Shown here: one piece after another, positions 1-9,042 of the stretch | How the letters are laid out: each line of letters opens with the position of its first letter | Position numbering within the stretch: the stretch's first letter is position 1 | Assembly (NCBI GenBank): GCA_019419555.1 | Contig: DXZR01000015.1 | Location: 1-49,331 of the forward strand | Origin: Collinsella sp. | GTDB taxonomy: Bacteria; Actinomycetota; Coriobacteriia; Coriobacteriales; Coriobacteriaceae | DNA: 49,331 nucleotides | Reading direction: 5' to 3' | The notes under the pieces: generated by a model | What the model was told of the DNA's origin: nothing | The model's input: only the letters and a program-made list of their open reading frames with translations | The model's database searches: none | Position numbers and translations under genes: made by a program

Positions 1-26
1 ACCGAGCCGTACGCTTGAACTGAGAA

Positions 27-56
27 GGGGGAGGCCTCGCGGCCTCCCCCTTTTTT
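27..56 (+). terminator. Rho-independent terminator
   Basis: Ten-base perfect arms (27-36 and 41-50) around a TCGC loop are followed directly by six T residues. It ends a gene lying before the window. No gene starts between it and the end of the minus-strand gene at 121. Confidence 0.9.
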
Positions 57-120
57 GCGTTTACGGGGCGTAAATGACTCAATTACACCAGACGATCTTG
101 TTGTTTTCGGTATTGAGCCT

Positions 121-588
121 TTATTTAAAGAAAATAAATCGTATAACAAGGGCAACTACTATGGCCGCAATGGTCAAAAGCAGAATTGTCAGCTGATGCT
201 GCTTGCGTCGTTTACTTGACGAAACGAAGATTGACTTTCCCTGTTTTGGCGTTTCGAGATAGCGAGCCGAATGCGTCAAGGTTTGCTTGGGTCGAGGCCC
301 TCTTTGTTGATGGACGGCGGATGCTTTCATCGGCTCATCACTAGCTACGCTGTTTTTAGATAATGGTGCGTCTTTCAGATATACAGGGTCTCCCGAGGCG
401 ACGCCCATATGTTTGCGCCCCGTTTGTGCTTCTTCGAGTGTTTGATATCGGTTTCTTGTCACATATTTGGGCTCTGGATCATTGATGGGCTCTTGCGAGA
501 TGTGGGGGCGATGGAATCGAATCGGTTGCGGGCTGGATGCTTCGTCCTGCTCCGGCATAAACGTGTTGTCCTGTTTTTGATCGTCCAT
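121..588 (-). CDS. Hypothetical protein with C-terminal membrane anchor
   Basis: This 155-residue protein matches no family I recognise. The first 130 residues are polar and rich in Pro, Gln, Arg and Lys. A basic stretch (KRRK, about residues 126-129) precedes one hydrophobic segment of about 20 residues that ends in FIFFK at the C terminus. That layout is typical of a tail-anchored protein facing the cytoplasm, or of a small division or secretion accessory protein. The start is supported by AAAGGG upstream of the ATG. The gene is somewhat less GC-rich than its neighbours. It stands alone, with no partner reading the same way. The coding call rests on length, start signal and the membrane segment. 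Confidence 0.65.
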   Translation of the reverse strand: MDDQKQDNTFMPEQDEASSPQPIRFHRPHISQEPINDPEPKYVTRNRYQTLEEAQTGRKHMGVASGDPVYLKDAPLSKNSVASDEPMKASAVHQQRGPRPKQTLTHSARYLETPKQGKSIFVSSSKRRKQHQLTILLLTIAAIVVALVIRFIFFK

Positions 589-710
589 GATGCCCTTTAG
601 CTCGTTACCAACAACGTGTACGCGCTCATTGTAAGCCCCTTGTTATTTGTAGCTGCGAACATACTTGTTATTTAAGCTCTGGTTCAAAGAACCTTAACCT
701 TACTAAAACC

Positions 711-832
711 TGAGTCATACACACTTAGATATGCTTATAGTACTGGACTCAAAAAACTTTATAGTCGATGTATATATGGGCACTGGGTGGGCATATATAA
801 GAGCGTCAAAAGAAGTCCCAGTCACCTAGAAG
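711..832 (+). promoter_or_regulatory. AT-rich leader/promoter region of hsp20
   Basis: The gap between the minus-strand gene at 588 and hsp20 is AT-rich. It contains TGAGTC (711-716) and its complement GACTCA (746-751), then two TATATA-like boxes near 770 and 794 that could be -10 elements. No CIRCE element and no exact HspR (HAIR) site was found. The exact promoter is not resolved. Confidence 0.3.
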
Positions 833-865
833 ATGGCTCGGCAGTCCTTAAAAGGAGTGGTAAAC

Positions 866-1297
866 ATGGCAAGCATGGTTCCTTATCGTTCGGTTTTTGG
901 CGTTCGTCCTTCTGCTAGCTCGCTGTTCGATCTGTTTGATGATATGACCGACCTTGCAAACAACTCGATTGCCTCCAAGGCGTTCCCCGTTGACGTTGAG
1001 GACAAGGGTGATGGCTACGAGGTCAAGGCGTATCTGACCGGTGTCGCCAAGGATGACATCGACGTTGAGCTCAATGAGGGTCGCCTGTCGATTAGCGTGA
1101 ACGTTGTGGAGGACGAGGAGAACGAGGGCAAGAACTTCCTGCAGAAGGAGTTTAGCTCGTACAGCGCGACGCGCGGCGTGTATCTGAAGGACGCTTCGAG
1201 CGAGGGCCTTTCGGCTAAGTATGCTGACGGCATCCTGACCGTTACGGTTCCCAAGATTGTCGAGAAGAAGAACGTTACGAAGATCTCCATCGACTAA
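866..1297 (+). CDS. Hsp20/alpha-crystallin family small heat shock protein
   Basis: This 143-residue ATP-independent holdase chaperone binds unfolding proteins in the cytoplasm. An N-terminal arm (about residues 1-38) is followed by the alpha-crystallin domain (about 39-130), which begins with PVDVEDKGDGYEVKAYLTGV and ends with the signature ADGILTVTVPK. A short basic tail closes with KISID, which supplies the I-x-I-type oligomerisation contact. I chose the ATG at 866 because AAAGGAG (851-857) sits at good spacing. The in-frame ATG at 833 has no such site. The gene is monocistronic, with a strong terminator directly after it. Confidence 0.95.
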   Translation: MASMVPYRSVFGVRPSASSLFDLFDDMTDLANNSIASKAFPVDVEDKGDGYEVKAYLTGVAKDDIDVELNEGRLSISVNVVEDEENEGKNFLQKEFSSYSATRGVYLKDASSEGLSAKYADGILTVTVPKIVEKKNVTKISID

Positions 1298-1330
1298 CGA
1301 TGGCTCTGCTTCAATCGAGAGTATGAGTTA

Positions 1331-1367
1331 AGGGGGGCTGGGAAGTGATTCCCAGCCCCCCTTTGTT
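1331..1367. terminator. Terminator between hsp20 and the convergent hydrolase gene
   Basis: Thirteen-base perfect GC-rich arms (1332-1344 and 1349-1361) are followed by TTTGTTG. It serves hsp20 on the plus strand. The mirror-image A-run is weak, so use by the convergent gene ending at 1379 is uncertain. Confidence 0.85.
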
Positions 1368-1378
1368 GTCTTGAGGGG

Positions 1379-2188
1379 CTATTGAATGGTTGTCGGTTGA
1401 TACTGGCTTGCAGGGCGTATCGAGAGCTTCCGTGGCCCTTGAAGACGGGTGGCAGAACTGCCGAGTTCATCATCGAGACTTGCATCAAGCGCGTTGGCAT
1501 AGCTTTTGACGGTAAGGCTTGGACGATTATTGTCCTGGCTGATGTGCATGGCGATGAGTTGTTCGGTGCGATCGGTAACAAGTTCGCGCGCGGCTTCGGC
1601 GGCCTGGTTGTTGGAGAGGTGCCCCTTTGTGGACAGGATGCGCTCCTGAAGAAAGCGGGGGTACGCTCCTTCGCGCAACATAGTTACATCGTGGTTACTT
1701 TCGAGCGCGAGAACTCGACAGTCTTTGAGGATGCCTATGGCCTTGCTCGATAACTCTCCGGTGTCGGTGGCAAACCCAATGGAATCATCGAGAGCATTAA
1801 ATCGATAGCCGACAGGATTGATGACATCGTGCGATGTTGAGTAGGTTTGCACGTGGATGCCGGCAATGGGGAGCGTGTCGCCGGGGTCAAATTCCTCTAC
1901 GGGCAGGTGCGCGAGGTTTTCTTTGCATGAAAGGGTATCCCTGCTGGCAAAGAGGGGACCATGCCAGTGCTTGCACCATACATCGAGCCCCTTGATATGG
2001 TCACCATGCTCATGGGTGATTACTAGAGCGGCGACGTCGTCTGCCGAGAGGCCAAGCTCCGCCATGCGTTTAAATGTCTCGCGGCGGGACAGGCCGTTGT
2101 CGATCATGATGAGCCCCTGAGGCCCCTCGACGAGTGCGCAGTTGCCTTTTGAGCCGCTGCTGAGGATATGAAGGTGCAGGCGAGACAT
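1379..2188 (-). CDS. Metallo-beta-lactamase-fold hydrolase, YycJ/WalJ type
   Basis: This 269-residue cytoplasmic metallo-hydrolase carries the HxHxDH zinc motif as HEHGDH (residues 59-64). The N-terminal strand runs LHILSSGSKGN, typical of the YycJ/WalJ branch linked in other bacteria to DNA repair and cell-wall signalling. A further conserved block, GFATDTGELS, lies mid-protein. An upstream in-frame start at 2269 would overlap the divergent tilS start (2237). The ATG at 2188 begins exactly where family homology begins and was chosen for that reason. No WalRK genes are present here, so any role with that system is not supported by context. Confidence 0.85.
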   Translation of the reverse strand: MSRLHLHILSSGSKGNCALVEGPQGLIMIDNGLSRRETFKRMAELGLSADDVAALVITHEHGDHIKGLDVWCKHWHGPLFASRDTLSCKENLAHLPVEEFDPGDTLPIAGIHVQTYSTSHDVINPVGYRFNALDDSIGFATDTGELSSKAIGILKDCRVLALESNHDVTMLREGAYPRFLQERILSTKGHLSNNQAAEAARELVTDRTEQLIAMHISQDNNRPSLTVKSYANALDASLDDELGSSATRLQGPRKLSIRPASQYQPTTIQ

Positions 2189-2236
2189 AAGATTCCAAAG
2201 GATACAATGGGTGCGGACGAATAGAGGAGGAAGCGA

Positions 2237-3778
2237 ATGCCAACGGTATCTCAGCACTATGGACATCATGCCGCGCCGAGGACGGATAAGAGCGCCCTGG
2301 CAACGCGGCAGGCCGCTGCCCCCGTAGTGCTCATGGTATCAGGCGGTGCGGACTCGACGGCGCTGCTCCTTATGGCTTGCACATCAAAGCTGGATATCCA
2401 GGACGGGCGCGGCGTCGCTCCCATTGCGCGCGAGCGATTGCACGTGCTGCATGTAAACCATCATCTGCGCGGGGAGGCATCCGATGGCGACGAGGCCTTT
2501 GTACGTGACCTGTGCGCGCAATACGGCTTGCCACTGTGTGTTGAGCATGCCTATTTTGATGACGAATCGGGCAATATCGAGGCTGCGGCTCGCGAGGTGC
2601 GCTATGCCGCGGCACGGAGATATGTTCGCGAACTTTGTGCCGAATCGGGCGCACCGCGGACGGCGGCTCGTATCTGTACCGCGCATACTTCGTCGGACCG
2701 CGCGGAAACATTTTTGATGAACGCCATTAAGGGGTCGGGTCCCGCGGGTCTATCGAGCATTCCGCGCCGTCGGAACATTGTGGTTCGCCCCTTGCTCGAC
2801 CTCACGCACGATGAGCTCGTGAGCTATCTGCAGGTGCACGGTCAGCCATGGCGGGAAGATGAAAGCAACGAGGACGTTTCGTACCTGCGCAACTATGTAC
2901 GCCATCGGGTGATGCCGGTGGTGGCACGGCGCAACGCGAGCGTCTGTAAGACGATTGGCGCCGCTTGCGAAATTCTGGGCGACGAAGACGCCTTTCTTTC
3001 CCAGCTTTCGGCACAGGCGTTTCGAAGCTGTCTGCGCAAGGAAGCGGCGGGCGCACTGGTGCTCGATGCGCGCCGTCTTGCCGCCGCTGAGGTTGTGATT
3101 GCACGGCGTATCGTGCGGTTGGCGATTAAGCGCATCGATCCCGACGCGCGACCGGAGATGCGGCACGTGGAGCGCGTGCTCGCCTGCGTCGCTGCGGGCT
3201 CGGGCTCGGTAACGCTTCCTGCGGGAATTGATGCCCGTGTGGAGTTTGGCATGCTGGCGTTCAAGGCCCCGGCGGCGCGCGAGGGCTTAGTGGCCGATTG
3301 GATCTCCGTTCCCGGTCATCTGCCGCTGGGGGCGGGGCGTATGCTGACAGCAGAGCCGATGGCTGTGGAGCCGGGGCGCGATATCGTGCACCGTGCCCGC
3401 GAGCTTGCTGCTGCCGGAGAGGTTGCGGCCTTGGTGGATGCGGCGGCCCTGGGGTTCGCCGACCGCGATAGCGAGCGGATGCTAGCCGGCTCGCGCGGGG
3501 AGATTCCCGCCGAGGCGCGATTGGCGCGCCTGTGGGTGGATAGCCCTGTGCCGGGAGACGTGATGTGCCCGTTGGGGATGAACGGCCGAAGCAAGAAAGT
3601 GTCAGACCTGTTAAACGAGGCGCGCATTCCTGTTTCAGACCGCTCTGGCGTACCCGTGGTAAGAACGGCTCCGGGAGGTGCCGTAGTATGGGTCGCGGGC
3701 GTTCGCGCGGACGAGCGTTTTAAATGCACGGCCGCAACGCGCGTGGCATATCTGCTTCGTGTGGTCGATGCGGAATAG
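2237..3778 (+). CDS. tilS: tRNA(Ile)-lysidine synthetase
   Basis: TilS uses ATP to attach lysine to C34 of the tRNA-Ile with anticodon CAU, changing both codon reading and charging identity. The PP-loop SGGADS lies at residues 35-40. The LHVNHHLRGEASDGDE block and the AHTSSDRAETFLMN block of the N-terminal domain follow. The rest (to residue 513) covers the substrate-binding and C-terminal domains, ending in a KCTAATRVAYLL strand. AGGAGG precedes the ATG. The gene heads the classic tilS-hpt-ftsH order, with 147 bp to hpt. Confidence 0.95.
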   Translation: MPTVSQHYGHHAAPRTDKSALATRQAAAPVVLMVSGGADSTALLLMACTSKLDIQDGRGVAPIARERLHVLHVNHHLRGEASDGDEAFVRDLCAQYGLPLCVEHAYFDDESGNIEAAAREVRYAAARRYVRELCAESGAPRTAARICTAHTSSDRAETFLMNAIKGSGPAGLSSIPRRRNIVVRPLLDLTHDELVSYLQVHGQPWREDESNEDVSYLRNYVRHRVMPVVARRNASVCKTIGAACEILGDEDAFLSQLSAQAFRSCLRKEAAGALVLDARRLAAAEVVIARRIVRLAIKRIDPDARPEMRHVERVLACVAAGSGSVTLPAGIDARVEFGMLAFKAPAAREGLVADWISVPGHLPLGAGRMLTAEPMAVEPGRDIVHRARELAAAGEVAALVDAAALGFADRDSERMLAGSRGEIPAEARLARLWVDSPVPGDVMCPLGMNGRSKKVSDLLNEARIPVSDRSGVPVVRTAPGGAVVWVAGVRADERFKCTAATRVAYLLRVVDAE

Positions 3779-3925
3779 CGCTTCGCGCCAGCTATTCTGT
3801 GCGACGTTGACGGTATTCCCGCGCTGATGGCGCACGTGCTGGTAAATATACCCCGTGCGCTGCTAGAATGTGTAGTTCGCGTCCATGCGGCGGTGCGTGG
3901 GCGATAAGCACAAGAAAGGGTTGTC

Positions 3926-4474
3926 ATGGCTTCTCAACATCCGGATATCGAGAAGGTTCTGTTTACGCAGGAGGATATCGACGGTATCGTCTCTCGCCTA
4001 GGCGAGCAGATTACTCGCGACTACGCGGGTAAGGATCTGGTGCTGATTGCGGTCCTGCGCGGCGCCGTGGTCTTTATGGGCGACCTGATGCGCAAGATCG
4101 AGCTGCCGACCAACATCGATTTCATGGCTGTTTCGAGCTATGGCGACGGTGTGAAGTCCTCGGGCATCGTGCGTATCATTAAGGACCTGGATATCGACAT
4201 CCGCGGTCGCGACGTGCTGATCGTCGAGGACATTCTGGACTCGGGCCTGACGCTCAAGTATCTGATGAAGAACCTCGAGAGCCGCAAGCCCGCCTCGCTG
4301 GAGGTTGCCGCCTTCCTGTGGAAGGACGTTGAGGACCGTACCTCGGCCGTCACGCCCAAGTATGTTGGAACCCATTGCCCCGATGCCTTTGTGGTGGGCT
4401 ACGGCCTCGACTATGCCGAGCGCTATCGTAACCTTCCGTATCTGGGCATTTTGAAACCGGAGGTTTATTCGTAA
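3926..4474 (+). CDS. hpt: Hypoxanthine phosphoribosyltransferase
   Basis: This 182-residue purine salvage enzyme transfers phosphoribose from PRPP to hypoxanthine or guanine. The PRPP-binding motif is VLIVEDILDSGLTL near residue 95. The N-terminal LVLIAVLRGAVVFMGDL and C-terminal VVGYGLDYAERYRNLPY blocks are family hallmarks. AGAAAGGG lies upstream of the ATG. The stop codon and the ftsH start are one base apart, so the two genes are very probably co-transcribed and translationally coupled. Confidence 0.97.
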   Translation: MASQHPDIEKVLFTQEDIDGIVSRLGEQITRDYAGKDLVLIAVLRGAVVFMGDLMRKIELPTNIDFMAVSSYGDGVKSSGIVRIIKDLDIDIRGRDVLIVEDILDSGLTLKYLMKNLESRKPASLEVAAFLWKDVEDRTSAVTPKYVGTHCPDAFVVGYGLDYAERYRNLPYLGILKPEVYS

Positions 4475-4475
4475 G

Positions 4476-6614
4476 ATGCCCGACGACCGTAACGATAACA
4501 ATTCCCAGACTCCCCGGGAGCCTAAGATCCCGGGGATGCCCGGAGGCAAGAAGCCCACGCGTACGGGCTGGCTGTATTTTATTTTGGCCTGCGCGCTTCT
4601 GGGCTACGCCTTCTTTAACATGGGCTCCGGCTTTGCCAATTCCAGCAATACCGTAAAGCTCGCGACGAGCGAGATGGTCAACGCCATTAAGCAGGATCGC
4701 GTCGAAGATTTGACCTATACGGTTCAAGACGGAAGCGTGGCGGGTCATTACTGGAAGACGAAAAAGGACAAGGGTGACACGAGCGAGCTCAAGAGCTTCT
4801 CCTCGACCTACGTCGGTTCCGATTCGCTTGCCGAGCTTATGGCGGAGCACCCCGATACCAAGTACATCGTCAACACCAATGACCCCGATTTTTGGGGCGA
4901 CTTGGCGATGAGCGTACTTCCGACGATCGCCCTGATCGCCATCATGTTCTACTTTATGCGCCAGATGATGGGCGCCAACAACAGGAACATGCAGTTTGGC
5001 AAGACCAACGCCAAGACCAACGAGGCAACGCGCCCCAAGGTCAAGTTTGAGGATGTTGCCGGTGTGGACGAGGCAGTCGAGGAGCTCGAGGAGATTCGCG
5101 ACTTTTTGAGCGATCCGGACCGCTATCGCAAGCTTGGCGCCAAGATTCCGCGCGGCGTGTTGCTGGTTGGCCCTCCGGGTACCGGTAAAACCCTGCTGGC
5201 CAAGGCCGTTGCCGGCGAGGCGGGCGTGCCGTTCTTTAGCATCTCGGGTTCCGACTTTGTCGAGATGTTCGTGGGTGTCGGCGCCAGCCGCGTGCGCGAC
5301 CTTTTTAAGGAGGCCAAGTCTCAGGCTCCGTCAATCATCTTTATTGACGAGATCGATGCCGTGGGACGTCAGCGCGGAGCTGGCTTGGGCGGCGGTCACG
5401 ACGAGCGCGAGCAAACGCTCAACCAGCTGCTGGTCGAGATGGACGGTTTTGAGGAAAGCGAGTCGGTCATCCTGATCGCCGCGACCAACCGCCCCGATAT
5501 TCTGGACCCGGCATTGCTGCGCCCCGGCCGTTTTGACCGTCAGGTTACGGTCGACCGTCCGGACGTGAAGGGCCGCGAGCAGATCTTGCGCGTGCATGCT
5601 GAGAACAAGCCGATGGACGAGGACGTTAAGTTTGAGAAGCTCGCCCAGATGACCGTTGGCTTTACTGGTGCCGATTTGGCGAACCTGCTCAACGAGTCTG
5701 CGCTGCTGGCCGCTCGCCGTCATCGTTCTGTGATCTCGATGGACGAGGTCGAGGAGTCGATGGAGCGCGTGATTGCCGGACCGCAACGCAAGGGTCGCGT
5801 GATGACCGAAGTCGAGCGCACCACGATTGCCTACCATGAGAGCGGTCACGCTTTGGTGGGCCACATCCTGGAGCACTCCGATCCGGTTCATAAGATCTCG
5901 ATCGTCAGCCGCGGTCAGGCCCTGGGCTACACACTGCAGCTTCCGCAGGAGGACCACTTCCTCAAGACCAAGAACGAGATGCTCGACGAGCTCGCCGTGT
6001 TCTTGGGCGGTCGCGTTGCCGAGGAGCTCATGTGCGACGACATCACGTCGGGCGCGAGCAACGATCTGGAGCGCGCGACTAAGATGGCGCGCGAGATGGT
6101 CACGCGCTTGGGCATGAGCGAGGAGCTGGGCACGCAGGTCTTTGGCGAGGCGCAACATCAGGTGTTCCTGGGTCGCGACTACGCCGATCACCAGGATTAC
6201 TCCGAGGAGACGGCGCGCCGCATCGATATCGAGGTTCAGCGCATCATGCGCGAAGCCCATCGCCGTGCGGTCGAGATTTTGGATGCCCGTCGCGATCAGC
6301 TCGATCTGATGGCGAAGGTGCTGCTTGAGCGCGAGACCGTCGAAGGCGACGCCGTGAACGCCCTGCTCGACAACGAGTGGGATGCTTACCTTGAGCGCGA
6401 GGGCGATATCCTGGCGGCCAAGGAGGAGCGCAACGCCAAGGCGGCCGGCATGCCGACCAAGAAGCGCTCGCCTCGCATGAGCGAGGAGGAGTTGGCGGCT
6501 GATGCCGCGGCCTTTGCGCAGGCGGCCATGCAGGAGGATGCCGAAGCCGCATCCGATGATGCCGGAGATGGCAATGCCGCCAACGCTGACGGCAACACCG
6601 ACGCCGACAAATAG
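4476..6614 (+). CDS. ftsH: ATP-dependent zinc metalloprotease FtsH
   Basis: This 712-residue membrane-bound AAA+ protease degrades misfolded membrane proteins and regulators. Transmembrane segments lie at about residues 33-49 and 146-161, flanking an extracytoplasmic region. The AAA+ domain has Walker A GPPGTGKT (232-239), Walker B IIFIDEIDAVG and the SRH block LLRPGRFDR. The peptidase domain has the zinc site HESGH (about 454-458). The C-terminal 60 residues are Ala-, Glu- and Asp-rich, a disordered tail. GGAGG inside the end of hpt supplies the ribosome site. Confidence 0.98.
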   Translation: MPDDRNDNNSQTPREPKIPGMPGGKKPTRTGWLYFILACALLGYAFFNMGSGFANSSNTVKLATSEMVNAIKQDRVEDLTYTVQDGSVAGHYWKTKKDKGDTSELKSFSSTYVGSDSLAELMAEHPDTKYIVNTNDPDFWGDLAMSVLPTIALIAIMFYFMRQMMGANNRNMQFGKTNAKTNEATRPKVKFEDVAGVDEAVEELEEIRDFLSDPDRYRKLGAKIPRGVLLVGPPGTGKTLLAKAVAGEAGVPFFSISGSDFVEMFVGVGASRVRDLFKEAKSQAPSIIFIDEIDAVGRQRGAGLGGGHDEREQTLNQLLVEMDGFEESESVILIAATNRPDILDPALLRPGRFDRQVTVDRPDVKGREQILRVHAENKPMDEDVKFEKLAQMTVGFTGADLANLLNESALLAARRHRSVISMDEVEESMERVIAGPQRKGRVMTEVERTTIAYHESGHALVGHILEHSDPVHKISIVSRGQALGYTLQLPQEDHFLKTKNEMLDELAVFLGGRVAEELMCDDITSGASNDLERATKMAREMVTRLGMSEELGTQVFGEAQHQVFLGRDYADHQDYSEETARRIDIEVQRIMREAHRRAVEILDARRDQLDLMAKVLLERETVEGDAVNALLDNEWDAYLEREGDILAAKEERNAKAAGMPTKKRSPRMSEEELAADAAAFAQAAMQEDAEAASDDAGDGNAANADGNTDADK

Positions 6615-6625
6615 TTCTTGTAGCG

Positions 6626-6664
6626 AAAGCCTCCGCGGGGAAACCTGTGGAGGCTTTTCTTTTA
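6626..6664 (+). terminator. Terminator after ftsH
   Basis: AAAGCCTCC pairs with GGAGGCTTT around a short imperfect inner stem, followed by TCTTTT. It lies 12 bases after the ftsH stop. Confidence 0.85.
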
Positions 6665-6669
6665 AGCGC

Positions 6670-6735
6670 AATGTTGATTGGGGACAGACTTAAATGAGCG
6701 TTTTCACGCATTTAAGTCTGTCCCCAATCAACATT
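6670..6735. repeat. 27-bp perfect inverted repeat with GGGGACAGACT core
   Basis: Arms at 6670-6696 and 6709-6735 are perfectly complementary around a 12-base spacer. The arms contain GGGGACAGACT, resembling other GGGACAG hairpins in this window. The element lies after the ftsH terminator and 57 bp before the aminotransferase start, so it could be in the transcript leader of that gene. Confidence 0.9.
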
Positions 6736-6792
6736 GCTGCGGCACTTTGCTCAGCTAAAGCGTACAATAGCGCCTATGCGAAAGGGGAACAG

Positions 6793-7983
6793 ATGATCAA
6801 CGAAACTATGTATGCTCGCGGTGCGGAAAGCTCCATCATCCGTGAGATCTTTAGCTATGGCCTTGAGCGCAAGGCGCAGATCGGTGCGGAGAACGTATTC
6901 GATTTTTCGCTGGGTAACCCGAGCGTTCCGGCACCTGCCGCCGTGGCTGAGTCCATTAAGAAGGCCTTGGAGCTGCCGAGCGACCAGCTGCATGGATACA
7001 CGCCTGCACCGGGTCTGCCGCAGTGCCGTACCGCCGTGGCCGAGTCACTCAACCGCCGTTTTGGCACGAGCTATGAGGGCAAAGACGTCTTTATGACGGT
7101 GGGTGCCGCGGCTTCGCTCACCTGCACGCTCAACGCCGTTACGAACCCGGGCGACGAGGTTATTGTTATCGCCCCATACTTTCCGGAGTATCGCGTTTGG
7201 ATTGAGAAGGCCGGCTGTACGTGTGTTGAGGCGCTCGCCGATGAAGATGCGTTCCAGCTGAGCGTGGACAACGTGCTCAAGGCGATTACCGATAAGACGA
7301 CTGCCGTCATCATCGACTCGCCCAACAATCCGACCGGTGCCGTATATACACGCGACACGCTGACGCGACTGGCCAATGTTCTGCGCGAGGTCAACGCCAA
7401 GCGCGATCCCGAGAATCCGATTATGCTCATCTCGGATGAGCCGTACCGCGAGATCGTGTACGGTGCCGAGGTGCCTTGGGTGCCTTCGATCTACGAGCAC
7501 ACCATCGTGTGCTACTCGTATTCCAAGTCGCTTTCGCTACCGGGCGAGCGCGTCGGGTGGATCCTGGTTCCCAATACGAATCCTCAGGCAGCTCGTCTAA
7601 TGCCCGCCGTTGCCGGTGCCGCCCGTACGCTGGGCTTCGTGTGTGCACCGGCGCTCTTCCAGCGCGTGATCATCGATTGCATCGATGAGCCGAGTGACGT
7701 TGAGGCCTATGCGCGCAACCGCACCGCGCTTACCGATGCGCTGGCGGAGTACGGCTACACCTATGTTGAGCCGGATGGCGCGTTCTACCTGTGGGTGAAA
7801 GCGCTGGAGCCCGATGCGAACGCCTTCTGTGAGCGCGCGAAGAAGTATGAGCTGCTCGCGGTGCCTTCGGATAGCTTTGGCATGCCGGGCTGGTTCCGCC
7901 TGGGCTACTGCGTGAGCTATGAGACAATCGTCAACTCGCTGCCTGCCTGGAAGCAGCTGGCCGACGAATATCGTCGAAAGTAA
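6793..7983 (+). CDS. PLP-dependent aminotransferase, class I/II
   Basis: This 396-residue fold-type I aminotransferase is cytoplasmic. FDFSLGNPSVPAP starts the substrate-binding region. SPNNPTGAVY is the conserved PLP-contact motif. SYSKSLSLPGERVGW carries the Schiff-base lysine, and WFRLGYCVS lies near the carboxylate-binding arginine. AAAGGGG precedes the ATG at 6793. A longer frame opens at 6694, but that ATG lies inside a perfect inverted repeat and has no ribosome site. Substrate is not readable from sequence; aspartate- or alanine-type activity is plausible. No partner genes are adjacent. Confidence 0.9.
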   Translation: MINETMYARGAESSIIREIFSYGLERKAQIGAENVFDFSLGNPSVPAPAAVAESIKKALELPSDQLHGYTPAPGLPQCRTAVAESLNRRFGTSYEGKDVFMTVGAAASLTCTLNAVTNPGDEVIVIAPYFPEYRVWIEKAGCTCVEALADEDAFQLSVDNVLKAITDKTTAVIIDSPNNPTGAVYTRDTLTRLANVLREVNAKRDPENPIMLISDEPYREIVYGAEVPWVPSIYEHTIVCYSYSKSLSLPGERVGWILVPNTNPQAARLMPAVAGAARTLGFVCAPALFQRVIIDCIDEPSDVEAYARNRTALTDALAEYGYTYVEPDGAFYLWVKALEPDANAFCERAKKYELLAVPSDSFGMPGWFRLGYCVSYETIVNSLPAWKQLADEYRRK

Positions 7984-8142
7984 AGCGCTCTGCTTACAAT
8001 GTTTTACGTGAAACGGGGTTTGGTTTTAAGCCAGACCCCGTTGTCTATGCCGTTGTGTGATTGGGATGAAGCAGTTTTACGACTGCCGAAAGCTATGCGT
8101 ACAATGAATATACGCGACGGCCATACTGGACAAGGAGACCCG

Positions 8143-8964
8143 ATGCCCTACCTTCTTTCTTGTGATATTCATACTCATACGATGTTCTCTGCGCATGCGT
8201 ACTCAACCATCGAGGAGAACATCTATTGGGCGGCAGAGCGTGGTCTGCAGGTGCTCGGATCTGCCGACCATCTGAGCTCTATGGTTACAGCCTGCCCCAA
8301 TGACCTGCGCAGTTACCAGTTCTTTATCAACCAGGATATCTGGCCGCGCATTTGGAGCGGCGTGCTGGTGCTTCGCGGCGCCGAGGCCGATATCGTTTCG
8401 CTGGACGGCAGCTTGTTTGGCGAGGACATTCCCGTTTCGCTCGATATCGCCGGCGATTCGTATAGTCGTGAGCATTCGCTGTTCGATTTGGTGACGCGCA
8501 ATTTGGATTATTTGGTGGCAAGCGTGCATAATCCGCAGATTGCCGAAGGCGCGACGCTCGCCCAGACAACCGAGATGTATATCAATGCCTTGGAACACCC
8601 CAAGGTATTCATGCTGGGCCACGCGGGGCGCTCGGGCGTGCCGTTCGATATCGATGAGGTGCTGCTGGCGGCCAAGGCCAAGCACAAGATTATCGAGATC
8701 AACAACCATAGTCTTGAACACGGTGTCGACACTGAGCATTGGGCCGTATGCCGCAAGATCGCCGAGCGCTGCGCCGAGCTGGGCGTGGGTATTGGCGTGT
8801 CGACCGATGCCCACATTGGCATGGCCATTGGCAAACTCGATCACGCGCGCAAGATGCTTGACGAGATTCACTTCCCGCTGGATTTGATCGTGACGCGCGA
8901 CCGCGAGACGCTGCTGCGCGAGATGGCGGCAGCCGGCGTATGTGACCTGCGCAAGGGGATGTAG
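8143..8964 (+). CDS. PHP-domain phosphatase, YcdX-like
   Basis: This 273-residue protein is a polymerase-and-histidinol-phosphatase (PHP) domain metal-dependent phosphoesterase. The metal ligands are visible as DIHTHTMFSAHAYST near the N terminus, SADHLSSM, the block LVASVHNP, GHAGRSG, the NNHSLEHG loop and STDAHIGMA at the end of the barrel. The start at 8143 is preceded by AAGGAGA. An upstream in-frame ATG at 7999 lacks that and adds residues without family similarity. The natural substrate is unknown. It follows the aminotransferase by 159 bp. Confidence 0.88.
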   Translation: MPYLLSCDIHTHTMFSAHAYSTIEENIYWAAERGLQVLGSADHLSSMVTACPNDLRSYQFFINQDIWPRIWSGVLVLRGAEADIVSLDGSLFGEDIPVSLDIAGDSYSREHSLFDLVTRNLDYLVASVHNPQIAEGATLAQTTEMYINALEHPKVFMLGHAGRSGVPFDIDEVLLAAKAKHKIIEINNHSLEHGVDTEHWAVCRKIAERCAELGVGIGVSTDAHIGMAIGKLDHARKMLDEIHFPLDLIVTRDRETLLREMAAAGVCDLRKGM

Positions 8965-8985
8965 CGGAGTTCATAAACCAAGCGA

Positions 8986-9017
8986 AGGGGGCGGTCCAGA
9001 CGGGCCGCCCCCTTTCT
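8986..9017. terminator. Terminator shared by convergent PHP and rlmD genes
   Basis: GGGGGCGG and CCGCCCCC arms surround a short loop, followed by TTTCTTG on the plus strand and preceded by a short A-rich stretch for the minus strand. Confidence 0.8.
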
Positions 9018-9042
9018 TGTCTCGAAAATCTACCGGGGTGGA

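Noticed and set aside
409..600. 63-codon plus-strand open frame opposite the tail-anchored hypothetical gene
   Set aside because: It is the antisense of a better-supported frame, and no ribosome site or domain was seen.
711..751. HspR (HAIR) operator upstream of hsp20
   Set aside because: TGAGTC and GACTCA are present, but the spacing is about 29 bases, not the 7 expected, so the site does not fit.
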